Source: CBDVBZ01 sp965372355
GTDB lineage: Bacteria; Krumholzibacteriota; Krumholzibacteriia; WVZY01
NCBI GenBank assembly: GCA_965372355.1
Contig: CBDVBZ010000143.1
Span: 1 to 8,380 of the forward strand
DNA length: 8,380 bases
Direction: 5' to 3'
The notes under the pieces were generated by a model. The model saw nothing but the letters and a program-made list of their open reading frames with translations, was not told the DNA's origin and ran no database searches. Both the position numbers and the translations under genes were made by a program. Shown here piece by piece: positions 1-6,994 of the stretch. Position 1 is the stretch's first letter, and every line of letters starts with the position of its first letter.

Positions 1-963
1 GTGGCCGGGATCGACCTCGCGAAAAGGCGGTTCTTCGCTCGAACAGACCGGCATGACCTGCGGGCACCGGGGATGAAAGGAACACCCGCTGGGCACACTG
101 GCCGGGCTCGGCACGTCGCCGGGGAGCGTGATCCTCTGGCTCTTGGCCGTGGGATCAAGACTGGGTATCGCACTCATAAGCGCTTGCGTGTAAGGGTGCT
201 TGGGATCCTTGTAGAGCCGGGTCGAGTCGGTCATCTCGACGATCCGGCCGAGGTACATCACGGCGACGCGGTCGCTGATATACTCCACCACCCCCAGATC
301 GTGGGCGATAAAAAGAAACGCGAGCCTGAACTCCTGTTGGAGATCCTTGAGCAGGTTGAGGATCTGCGCCTGCACCGACACATCCAGGGCGCTGACCGGC
401 TCGTCGGCGACGATGAGTTCCGGCCCCACGGCGAGCGCACGGGCGATCCCCACCCGTTGCCTCTGCCCCCCCGAGAACTCGTGAGGATAGCGGCCCATGT
501 ACTCGGAGGGGATCCCGACTCGCTCGAGCAGTTCGGCAACCCGCACCCGGACCGCCGGCCCCTTCGCCAGCCGATGGATCTTGATCGCCTCGGCGATCAT
601 GCTGCCGATCGTCAGTCTGGGGTTCAGCGAACCGTACGGGTCCTGAAAGATGATCTGCATCCGTTTCCGCATCTCCCGGAGCCGCTTGCTCCCCAGGGAT
701 AGCAGCGACGTGCCATCGAAGATCACATCCCCCCCGGTGGGCTCTATGAGACGCAGCACCACGCGGGCCAGTGTCGTCTTGCCGCAACCCGATTCCCCGA
801 CGAGTCCGAGGATCTCGCCGCGCCGGATGCTAAAGCTCACCCCGTCCACTGCCTTGGTGTATCCGACAACCCGGGAGAAAAACCCCCTCCGGATCGGAAA
901 GTGCTTCTTGAGCTCAATGATCTCGAGCAGGCTGCCGTTTTCCTTCTGTGTCGTAGTATTCAT
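1..963 (-). CDS. oppF: Peptide ABC transporter ATP-binding protein, OppF/DppF family (partial, C-terminus beyond left edge)
   Basis: This is one of the two ATPases that power an oligopeptide/dipeptide importer at the inner face of the cytoplasmic membrane. The minus frame is open from the ATG at 963 to the window edge (321 residues, no stop), so the last few to about 20 residues are missing. Visible motifs are Walker A GESGCGKT (56-63), Q-loop Q107 in FQDPYGSLNP, signature FSGGQ (163-167), Walker B ELIVADEP (182-189) and switch histidine H221. The QDPYGSLNPR stretch and the VSALDVSVQAQ stretch after Walker B are typical of OppF/DppF. The C-terminal oligopeptide-transporter domain has C294, C300 and C307 in a C-x5-C-x6-C pattern. 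The ATG lies 4 bases after the oppD stop; GGAG sits rather far upstream, so translation may be coupled to oppD. Family assignment is firm. Whether the substrate is oligopeptide, dipeptide or something else such as nickel or a sugar is not determined. Confidence 0.93.
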   Translation of the reverse strand, partial: MNTTTQKENGSLLEIIELKKHFPIRRGFFSRVVGYTKAVDGVSFSIRRGEILGLVGESGCGKTTLARVVLRLIEPTGGDVIFDGTSLLSLGSKRLREMRKRMQIIFQDPYGSLNPRLTIGSMIAEAIKIHRLAKGPAVRVRVAELLERVGIPSEYMGRYPHEFSGGQRQRVGIARALAVGPELIVADEPVSALDVSVQAQILNLLKDLQQEFRLAFLFIAHDLGVVEYISDRVAVMYLGRIVEMTDSTRLYKDPKHPYTQALMSAIPSLDPTAKSQRITLPGDVPSPASVPSGCSFHPRCPQVMPVCSSEEPPFREVDPGH

Positions 964-967
964 ATTC

Positions 968-1948
968 TTAACTCGTCTCCGTGCTCACGTCTTTCCAGCA
1001 CCGGACTCGATGGCGCTCCGTCGCATCACGCATGTCGATCTCCTCTTTGCGACAGCGCTCCTCGGCGAAGCAGCAGCGGTCGGAGAAACGACACCCCGCT
1101 GGGTAGTGAAAAGGATCCGGTACGCGCCCCGGAATGACATCGAGTTTCTTGCCTTTGTGAATCACACGCGGGATCGACGCCTGCAGTGCGATCGTATACG
1201 GATGGCGGGGGCGATGAAAAATATCGGTGACGCTGGCCTTCTCCATCGCCTGGCCGGCGTACATCACGACGACACGCTTTGCCATTTCGGCAATAACGCC
1301 GAGGTCGTGCGTGATCATCAGGATCGCCATTCCGATCTCGTCCTGGAGCGACTGCAGGAGCTCGAGAATCTGCGCCTGTATGGTGACATCGAGGGCCGTC
1401 GTCGGCTCATCGGCAATCAACAGGCTCGGGTTGCACGACAGCGCCATGGCGATCATCACGCGTTGACGCATCCCTCCGCTCAGCTGGTGGGGATACGATT
1501 TCGCGCACGTCCTCGGGTCGGGTATGCCGACGAGATGGAGCATGTCCACGGTCCGCTCTACCGCCTCCTTCTTCCCCACCTTCTGATGGAGCGTCACAGC
1601 CTCGCGGATCTGATACCCACAGGTGAAGACCGGGTTGAGACTGGTCATCGGCTCCTGAAATATCATGGAGATCTCGTTGCCGCGGATCGTGCGCATGTCG
1701 CGGTTCGAAAGTTTCAGAAGATCGCGGCCCTTGTACAACACCTCTCCGCCATCGATCCTCCCCGGTGGCTCCTGGATCAGCCGGAGAATCGATAACGCGG
1801 TTACCGTTTTTCCGCACCCGCTCTCTCCGACGAGACCGAGGGTCTCGCCCGGCTGAACGTCAAAGCCCACCCCGTCGACGGCGCGAGCGACGCCATCCTC
1901 CGTTCGAAAACTGACGCACAGGTCACGTATATCGAGAAGCGGTTCCAT
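968..1948 (-). CDS. oppD: Peptide ABC transporter ATP-binding protein, OppD/DppD family
   Basis: This is the second ATPase of the importer and would pair with the OppF-like protein encoded just downstream. It has 326 residues, normal for the family. Motifs are Walker A GESGCGKT (41-48), Q-loop Q98 in IFQEPMTSLNP, signature LSGGM (156-160), Walker B LLIADEP (176-182), D-loop TALD and switch histidine H214. The C-terminal domain contains HPYT (249-252) and cysteines C286, C292, C299 and C317, the pattern linked to an iron-sulfur cluster in DppD-type proteins; C293 is an extra adjacent cysteine. The ATG at 1948 is preceded by GAAGGTG with 8-base spacing. An in-frame TGA seven codons upstream, with no other start codon in between, fixes this start. 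The stop TAA (968-970) is 4 bases from the next ATG. The 78-base gap before it is the longest in the cluster. Confidence 0.95.
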   Translation of the reverse strand: MEPLLDIRDLCVSFRTEDGVARAVDGVGFDVQPGETLGLVGESGCGKTVTALSILRLIQEPPGRIDGGEVLYKGRDLLKLSNRDMRTIRGNEISMIFQEPMTSLNPVFTCGYQIREAVTLHQKVGKKEAVERTVDMLHLVGIPDPRTCAKSYPHQLSGGMRQRVMIAMALSCNPSLLIADEPTTALDVTIQAQILELLQSLQDEIGMAILMITHDLGVIAEMAKRVVVMYAGQAMEKASVTDIFHRPRHPYTIALQASIPRVIHKGKKLDVIPGRVPDPFHYPAGCRFSDRCCFAEERCRKEEIDMRDATERHRVRCWKDVSTETS

Positions 1949-1956
1949 GGTATTTG

Positions 1957-1963
1957 CACCTTC
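1957..1963 (-). promoter_or_regulatory. Ribosome binding site of oppD
   Basis: The minus strand reads GAAGGTG followed by 8 bases and the ATG at 1948. Because a TGA lies in frame seven codons upstream of that ATG, this site and the bounded frame together decide the oppD start. Confidence 0.7.
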
Positions 1964-1983
1964 GGGTCAAAACGACTCTAGTG

Positions 1984-2024
1984 ACTGCGGTTCGCTTCGA
2001 TCAAGCAAAAAGCCGCCGCGCAGT
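1984..2024 (-). other. Possible imperfect stem-loop in the oppC-oppD spacer
   Basis: Within the 78-base spacer the minus strand carries ACTGCG (2019-2024) and its exact complement CGCAGT (1984-1989). Inside them is a second small stem, GCTT (2003-2006) with AAGC (1994-1997), around a 5-base loop. The two stems are joined by unequal internal loops of 12 and 4 bases. The element ends about 20 bases before the oppD ribosome binding site. A TTTTT run occurs inside the structure, not after it, so it is not an intrinsic terminator. A 6-bp match in this much sequence could easily be chance, so this is a weak call. Confidence 0.25.
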
Positions 2025-2026
2025 TC

Positions 2027-3169
2027 TCACCCAGCCGTTCTGACATCCAACGCGTCCCGCAAACCGTCACCGACCAGGTTGCAGGCCATCACGGCCAGCA
2101 CGATCGCCAGTCCCGGGAAGGCAGACACCCACCACGCGGACAGTAGCACGTCCCGGCCATCGAACACCATCCCTCCCCAGCTCGCGGCGGGCGGCTGCAC
2201 ACCAAGACCGAGGAATGACAGATAAGACTCGAGCAGTATGATCGTCCCGATTCTCAACGTAGCACTAATGACGACGGGACCGAGTGTGTTGGGCACGATA
2301 TGTTTCCATACAACACGGGCGCGGTTCACCCCGGTCGCCACTGCTGCCTGTACGAAATCCCGCTCCTTGAGCCGCAGGACCTCACCACGAACGAGGCGCG
2401 ATACACCCATCCACCCGGTCAGCGCGAGCAACAGCACGACCACCCAGAATGAATTGACGAAGAACGCAACAACGGTCAGCACGAGAAGCAGTCGAGGGAA
2501 TGAGAGCAATCCATCGACCACCCGCATGGTGATGTCATCGACCCACCCGCCCAAATAGCCGGAAAAAGCTCCCACGACCAAACCGATGAGCGTGGCGAGC
2601 CCGACGGCGAGAACGGCGACCGCAAGCGATGTCTGCGATCCGTACAAGATCCGGCTCAGTATGTCGCGGCCAAACTTGTCGGTGCCCATGGGGTGAAGCG
2701 GAGACGGCGCCTGATACTGCTCGGACACCGGATCCGGTTGAGCGGCGGGATGATACGGCGCGAGCAGCGGCGCGAGCAGCGATGCCACCAGAAAGAACAT
2801 GAACAGTGCCATCCCGATGACCGCCATCCGATTGGTCTGGAAACGCCGCATGATGCCACCCCAAACCTTCTCTGCCGTGCGCCTCTGATAGACCTGCGGC
2901 AGCACCGCCGCCAGGTATGTCAGCACGAGCCCGGCGATGATCCCGGCCGTACGAAACCGGTCGACGGCAACGGGCGAGGTAGCCAGGGCGGACAGGGTCG
3001 CCGATTGCACGACGACTATAAAAAGGTAGAAATAGAAGAATGCGGCAAACACAGCGGCAAGCCAGTAACCGCGTGCGATCCGTGCTCCGGGTACGAAGCA
3101 CAACGCGCCGGCCGGGTCTTCTCCGTTGTGTGCATCCAATGTTGATGCTCCTGGTTTATCCTTCACCAT
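2027..3169 (-). CDS. oppC: Peptide ABC transporter permease, OppC/DppC family, with N-terminal membrane extension
   Basis: This is the second membrane-spanning subunit of the importer and would form the translocation channel with the OppB-like protein. The canonical part begins near residue 105 (MRRFQTNRMAVIGM, then a helix at about 115-137). It continues with GTDKFGRDILSRILYGS (162-178) and further hydrophobic helices at about 181-203, 226-252, 298-320 and 350-367. The EAA loop that contacts the ATPases is at about 270-297 (RDFVQAAVATG...WKHIVPN), and the end is GDGLRDALD. At 380 residues it is roughly 80 longer than a usual OppC of about 300. The extra N-terminus carries two hydrophobic stretches, about 35-58 and 74-92, which look like additional membrane helices. 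The long start is favoured by a perfect AGGAGG 5 bases before the ATG at 3169. The gene overlaps the end of oppB by 14 bases, consistent with translational coupling. Stop is TGA. Confidence 0.94.
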   Translation of the reverse strand: MVKDKPGASTLDAHNGEDPAGALCFVPGARIARGYWLAAVFAAFFYFYLFIVVVQSATLSALATSPVAVDRFRTAGIIAGLVLTYLAAVLPQVYQRRTAEKVWGGIMRRFQTNRMAVIGMALFMFFLVASLLAPLLAPYHPAAQPDPVSEQYQAPSPLHPMGTDKFGRDILSRILYGSQTSLAVAVLAVGLATLIGLVVGAFSGYLGGWVDDITMRVVDGLLSFPRLLLVLTVVAFFVNSFWVVVLLLALTGWMGVSRLVRGEVLRLKERDFVQAAVATGVNRARVVWKHIVPNTLGPVVISATLRIGTIILLESYLSFLGLGVQPPAASWGGMVFDGRDVLLSAWWVSAFPGLAIVLAVMACNLVGDGLRDALDVRTAG

Positions 3170-4145
3170 TCTCGCCTCCTGCCGGTGTCTTGATCCTTGG
3201 ATCCGCCCAGAGGTAAGACAGGTCGGCCAGCAGATTACCCACGATGACCATCACGGCGGCGGTGAGGTTGACGGCCAGCACCACCGGATAGTCCCTTGCG
3301 TAAATCGAGTCGACGAGAAGCGAGCCCATCCCGGGCCACGCAAAGATCTTCTCGACGACGACCGCCCCACCGAGGAGAAACGGAATACTCAAACCGACGA
3401 CGGTCAGGATTGGGGGAAGCGCATTCTTGAAGACGTGCTTCCACATGACGGCGCTTTCTGTAAGTCCCTTGGCCCGCGCCGTCCGGACGAACTCCTGCCC
3501 CGTCACATCGAGGAGGCTTCCCCGGGCATAGCGGGCAAAAGCCGCCGTGCTTCCCAACGCCAGCACGCTCACGGGCAACACCAGATGCCACAAACGATCC
3601 CCCATGGTCTCCAGAACGCCCCCGCCCTGGAGCTCAAGCGTCGACATGCTCGCGGAGGGAAACCACTGGAGCTTTAGAGAAAAGACTGCGATCAGGGCAA
3701 ACGCCAGATAAAAGGACGGCAACGAGTAGAAGAACAGGAACAACGGAGATAGCACCTTGTCAACGAGCCCCCGCCGCCGCGCCGCGGACAGCATCCCCAA
3801 CCCGAGGCCCAACACCACCTGCAGCAGAAGTGCCAGGCCGGTCAGCTGGATCGTTCTCGGGATGACTTCTCCGATGATATCGGACACGGGGCGATGGGAA
3901 GACAGACTCAAACCAAAATCCCCGCGCCCATAGCTGCCGAGTGTTTTCGCGAACTGTACGGGGAGGGGGGCGTCGAGTCCGAGCTGGCGCCGAACGGTGT
4001 CCATGGCACCGGGATCGATGTCCGGGCTGTAGTAACGGGTCAGCGGATCGCCGGGCGCAAGATGGATGATAAAGAAACTGGCGGTAAATGTGACGAAGAT
4101 GAGAATGCCCGCGTGGATTGTTCGACGCAGAAGAAATCGGATCAT
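3156..4145 (-). CDS. oppB: Peptide ABC transporter permease, OppB/DppB family
   Basis: This is the first membrane-spanning subunit of a peptide-type importer. It has 329 residues, close to the usual 305-335. It begins with the typical short basic N-terminus (MIRFLLRRTI) and first helix (about 10-30), followed by the conserved LAPGDP motif (29-34). An extracytoplasmic stretch (about 35-95) then leads to helices near 97-120, 133-156, 186-204, 243-265 and 288-311. The EAA loop (about 218-245, EFVRTARAKG...WKHVFKNALPP) is well preserved, as is the WPGMGSLLVDSIYARDYP region. The ATG at 4145 lies 34 bases after the gcvPB stop. Only a weak GGA precedes it, unlike the strong site of oppC. A GC-rich inverted repeat (4165-4196) lies just upstream. 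The gene overlaps oppC by 14 bases. The substrate cannot be read from the permease. Confidence 0.95.
   Translation of the reverse strand: MIRFLLRRTIHAGILIFVTFTASFFIIHLAPGDPLTRYYSPDIDPGAMDTVRRQLGLDAPLPVQFAKTLGSYGRGDFGLSLSSHRPVSDIIGEVIPRTIQLTGLALLLQVVLGLGLGMLSAARRRGLVDKVLSPLFLFFYSLPSFYLAFALIAVFSLKLQWFPSASMSTLELQGGGVLETMGDRLWHLVLPVSVLALGSTAAFARYARGSLLDVTGQEFVRTARAKGLTESAVMWKHVFKNALPPILTVVGLSIPFLLGGAVVVEKIFAWPGMGSLLVDSIYARDYPVVLAVNLTAAVMVIVGNLLADLSYLWADPRIKTPAGGENGEG
3175..3180 (-). promoter_or_regulatory. Strong ribosome binding site of oppC
   Basis: The minus strand reads AGGAGG, a full match to the 16S anti-Shine-Dalgarno core, 5 bases before the ATG at 3169. It lies inside the last codons of oppB. 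It decides for the long form of OppC, whose N-terminal extension would be lost if translation began near the internal Met at residue 107. Confidence 0.8.
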
Positions 4146-4164
4146 GGCAATCCGAGCGAGAGCC

Positions 4165-4196
4165 CCGGCGAATCAGCGATCAACCACGTTCGCCGG
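4165..4196 (-). other. Perfect 8-bp inverted repeat at the gcvPB-oppB junction (putative RNA hairpin)
   Basis: The minus strand reads CCGGCGAA (4189-4196), then 16 bases, then TTCGCCGG (4165-4172), which is its exact reverse complement. One more U-G wobble pair can form at the base. Six of the eight pairs are G-C. The loop contains the gcvPB stop codon TGA (4180-4182). The downstream arm ends about 20 bases before the oppB ATG. What follows the stem on the transcript is GGGCTCTCGCTCGG, with no run of T, so a classical intrinsic terminator is not supported. Roles in mRNA processing, 3'-end protection of the gcv part, or limiting oppB translation are all possible. Confidence 0.55.
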
Positions 4197-5637
4197 ATTC
4201 GGTGTCTAGCGGGACGGCGAGCACCGGTTTGCGGTTCGCCGTCACTTCGTCGAGCCGCCGCACCGGTGTTTTGCTGGGCGCCGACGTTAGCAGTTCAGGA
4301 TTCTCCCTCGCCTCTTTCGCGATGCGTTTCATCACGGCAATAAACTCGTCCAGTGTATCCTTGCTCTCGGTTTCCGTCGGCTCGATCATGAGCGCCTCGT
4401 GCACGATCAGCGGGAAATACACCGTGGGTGCGTAATAGCCAAAATCCAGCAGACGTTTTGCGATATCCAGTGTCCTCACTCCGTGCTTCTTGTACGGATC
4501 GCCCGACGCCACGAATTCGTGCATGCACCGCTTGCCATACGGAATCGGATACAAATCGGACAACGCTTCGGCGAGGTAGTTGGCGTTGAGGTTCGCCGCA
4601 CCGCTGACCCGTCTGAGACCGGAGGCACCGTGCCGCACAATATAAGAGAGCGCTCGCAGGTAGATACCAAAGTTGCCGTAAAACGAGTGAATCGCGCCGA
4701 CACCATTGGTGCAGTTGTGCGCGAAGCGAAACGCCTCACCAACCTTTTTCACCCGCGGACCGGGGAGATAACGCGCCAGATCCTCACTCACACCCACCGG
4801 TCCCGAACCGGGCCCACCTCCGCCGTGCGGTGTCGAGAACGTCTTGTGGAGATTGAGGTGTATGATGTCAAAACCCATGTCGCCTGGCCGGGTTCGTCCG
4901 AGCAAAGCGTTCATGTTTGCGCCATCCATATAACAAAGCGCGCCGCGACCGTGTGCCATCTCGATGATTTCGGCGATACGGCTCTCAAAGATACCCAACG
5001 TGTTGGGTACGGTCAGCATCAACACAGCCGTGTCCTCGTCGAGCGAACGATCGAGAACATCCATATCGACTTCGCCGTTCTCTCCCGACGGTATCGCCAT
5101 GTTGCGAAAACCCACCATGTGCGCGCTGGCGGGGTTGGTGCCATGAGCGGAGTCGGCGACCAGAACCTTGGATCTCTTCTCGCCGCGATCATCGAAGTAC
5201 TTCCTCGTGATCAACATGCCGAGCAACTCCCCGTGTGCGCCGGCCGCCGTCTGCAGCGAAAACTCTTCCATCCCCGTGATCGCGCGGAGCTTCTGCTCCA
5301 GCGTGTAGATCACCTCGAGGGCACCCTGCACATCCGCATCCGCCTGTTCGGGATGCAGTCCGGCAAAAGCCGGTATCGATGCGACGTCTTCATTCACTTT
5401 CGGGTTGTACTTCATCGTGCAACTGCCAAGCGGGTAGAGATTCTTGTCGACGTGATGGTTGAGGATCGACAACTCGATGAAATGCCGGACGACGCCCGGC
5501 TCGGCGACCTCGGGCAGCCGTGGCGGGTCGTCGCGAAGATAGTCGGCCGGCACCTCGACGGGGTCTTCGATGGGTTCGGATGCAAACCGATAACCTGTGC
5601 GACCGGGGCGACTCAATTCAAAGATGTCTTTTGGCAT
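4180..5637 (-). CDS. gcvPB: Glycine dehydrogenase (decarboxylating) subunit 2, P-protein C-terminal half
   Basis: This is the pyridoxal-phosphate-binding subunit of the two-part glycine decarboxylase. With GcvPA it decarboxylates glycine and passes the aminomethyl group to the lipoyl arm of GcvH in the cytoplasm. It has 485 residues, usual for a split GcvPB. Conserved blocks are KNLYPLGSCTMKYNPK (65-80), ADSAHGTNPASAH (161-173), YMDGANMNA (236-244) and HLNLHKTFSTPHGGGGPG (260-277). K265 in the last block is the expected Schiff-base lysine, and the glycine-rich loop follows it. The C-terminal part (TVYFPLIVHEALMIEPTETE) is also intact. The ATG at 5637 is preceded by TAAGGGA, which overlaps the gcvPA stop. 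The gene begins 10 bases after gcvPA and stops (TGA) 34 bases before oppB. No truncation or frameshift is seen. Confidence 0.97.
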   Translation of the reverse strand: MPKDIFELSRPGRTGYRFASEPIEDPVEVPADYLRDDPPRLPEVAEPGVVRHFIELSILNHHVDKNLYPLGSCTMKYNPKVNEDVASIPAFAGLHPEQADADVQGALEVIYTLEQKLRAITGMEEFSLQTAAGAHGELLGMLITRKYFDDRGEKRSKVLVADSAHGTNPASAHMVGFRNMAIPSGENGEVDMDVLDRSLDEDTAVLMLTVPNTLGIFESRIAEIIEMAHGRGALCYMDGANMNALLGRTRPGDMGFDIIHLNLHKTFSTPHGGGGPGSGPVGVSEDLARYLPGPRVKKVGEAFRFAHNCTNGVGAIHSFYGNFGIYLRALSYIVRHGASGLRRVSGAANLNANYLAEALSDLYPIPYGKRCMHEFVASGDPYKKHGVRTLDIAKRLLDFGYYAPTVYFPLIVHEALMIEPTETESKDTLDEFIAVMKRIAKEARENPELLTSAPSKTPVRRLDEVTANRKPVLAVPLDTESGERG

Positions 5638-5643
5638 TGTTAT

Positions 5644-5650
5644 TCCCTTA
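5644..5650 (-). promoter_or_regulatory. Ribosome binding site of gcvPB overlapping the gcvPA stop
   Basis: The minus strand reads TAAGGGA, in which TAA is the gcvPA stop and AAGGGA is a plausible Shine-Dalgarno core, followed by 6 bases and the ATG at 5637. This arrangement favours coupled, near-equal synthesis of the two P-protein halves. Confidence 0.6.
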
Positions 5651-6991
5651 CACGTCTTTGAGAATCCCGCAGAAGCGTTCCAGATCTTCGTCGGTGCGCT
5701 TTTCGGTCACGGCGACGAGCAGATCGTTGCGCGCCTCTTCCCCAAAACGTTCCTTCAGCGGGATACCGGCGAGCACATCCTGCCGCCGCGCCGCCGCTAC
5801 GACCTCGGCGGCATCCACCGGACAACGAACGACAAACTCACGGAAAAACGGTCCCCCGAATCGCAACGAGTACCCATCGTATTGCTCGATCATCTTGCTC
5901 AGTCGATGCGCCTTCGAATGACAGACCTTGCCCATTTCGCGGAACCCCGACTCACCAACCAGCGACAGATAAATCGTCGAGCGGAGCGCGGCCAACCCCT
6001 GATTTGTGCATATGTTCGAGGTCGCCTTCTCGCGCCGTATGTGTTGCTCACGAGTCTGCAGCGTCAACACGTAGGCGGTCTTGCCATCGAGGTCCGTGGT
6101 CCGGCTCACCAGCCTGCCAGGGAGACTTCGAATGAACTTCTCACGACACGCCATAAAGCCCACGAGCGGTCCGCCGAAGTTCATATCGTTACCCAAGCTC
6201 TGGCCCTCGCCGACTGCGATATCGGCGCCGTAGGCTCCCGGCGGTTTGAAAAGCGACAGCGACATCGGATCGACGGACACAACGAGCAGCGCACCGGAGT
6301 CTTTGATCGCCCCCCGGTACTCCCAGGGCCGTTCGAGTACCCCGAAGTAATTCGGCGTCTGCAGGAGCACTGCCGCCACGCCGTCATCGAGCGCGTCGCG
6401 CACCGACGATGGGTTGAGGTCACCGTTTGGTCCTGTTGGAATGGTCGTAATCTTGATATCCCGCCCACTCGCGTATGTCGACAACACGGCACGGTAACGC
6501 GGGTTGACGTTCTCGGCACAGAGGAGCTCACCGCGCCTCGTGATCCTTGTCGCCATCAGTGCCGACTCGGCAAACGCGGTCGCGCCGTCATACATCGACG
6601 CGTTGGCAACCGGCAGTGCAGTCAGTCTCGAAATCAGCGTCTGAAACTCAAAGATCGCTTGCAGAGTACCCTGGCTTACCTCGGGCTGATACGGTGTATA
6701 GGCCGTGTAGAACTCCGATCGGCTCGAGAGATGATTGACGACCGAGGGAACAACGTGGTCGTACACACCCCCGCCGAGAAAACTCGTCATACCCGAGGCG
6801 GCCTCGTTCTTCTCTCCAAGCGAATCGAAGTACCCTTTTGTCTCGAACTCAGTCAGCCCCTCTCCGATCGCAAGCGGTTCCTTGAGTCGCAGAGGTTCTG
6901 GAATGACATCGAACAGCTCTTCCACGGAGTCGAGCCCGAGCCTCTCCAGCATCTGTTTGACTTCTTCTTCTGTGTGATATAGATAAGGCAT
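5648..6991 (-). CDS. gcvPA: Glycine dehydrogenase (decarboxylating) subunit 1, P-protein N-terminal half
   Basis: This is the partner subunit of GcvPB in the split P-protein. It has the same fold as GcvPB but lacks the cofactor lysine. It has 447 residues, normal for the family. Conserved blocks are the N-terminal MPYLYHTEEEVKQML, FLGGGVYDHVVP (71-82), EFYTAYTPYQPEVSQG (93-108), NASMYDGATA (130-139), GEGQSLGNDMNFGGP (261-275) and REQHIRREKATSNICTNQ (314-331). These blocks shape the glycine site and the subunit interface. The ATG at 6991 lies only 3 bases after the gcvH stop and has just a weak GGAAA upstream, so translation is probably coupled to gcvH. It stops with TAA 10 bases before gcvPB. 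Organisms with separate PA and PB genes include Firmicutes, Thermotogae, many archaea and several candidate phyla; a fused P-protein is typical of most Proteobacteria. Confidence 0.97.
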   Translation of the reverse strand: MPYLYHTEEEVKQMLERLGLDSVEELFDVIPEPLRLKEPLAIGEGLTEFETKGYFDSLGEKNEAASGMTSFLGGGVYDHVVPSVVNHLSSRSEFYTAYTPYQPEVSQGTLQAIFEFQTLISRLTALPVANASMYDGATAFAESALMATRITRRGELLCAENVNPRYRAVLSTYASGRDIKITTIPTGPNGDLNPSSVRDALDDGVAAVLLQTPNYFGVLERPWEYRGAIKDSGALLVVSVDPMSLSLFKPPGAYGADIAVGEGQSLGNDMNFGGPLVGFMACREKFIRSLPGRLVSRTTDLDGKTAYVLTLQTREQHIRREKATSNICTNQGLAALRSTIYLSLVGESGFREMGKVCHSKAHRLSKMIEQYDGYSLRFGGPFFREFVVRCPVDAAEVVAAARRQDVLAGIPLKERFGEEARNDLLVAVTEKRTDEDLERFCGILKDV

Positions 6992-6994
6992 CCG

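Noticed and set aside
155..787. Minus-strand open frame (210 codons) overlapping oppF in another phase
   Set aside because: The correct phase is the one from 963 to the edge, which carries all the ABC ATPase motifs. The alternative is Arg/Gly-rich with no motif.
650..1795. Open frame (381 codons) on the plus strand across the oppD-oppF region
   Set aside because: It runs antisense over two ATPase genes with complete Walker and signature motifs. The encoded composition is artificial and no domain is seen.
4165..4196. Intrinsic (Rho-independent) terminator after gcvPB
   Set aside because: The stem is good, but the downstream sequence on the transcript is GC-rich with no T-run, so it was recorded as a hairpin of unknown role.
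4399..5661. Long open frame (420 codons) on the plus strand opposite gcvPB
   Set aside because: It is a shadow of gcvPB, whose motifs are continuous through the same bases; no family resemblance and no convincing independent start signal.
5597..6982. Long open frame (461 codons) on the plus strand opposite gcvPA
   Set aside because: It lies entirely antisense to a well-recognised, intact gcvPA and has no recognisable domain. It is rich in Arg and His, as expected from the complement of GC-biased codons.
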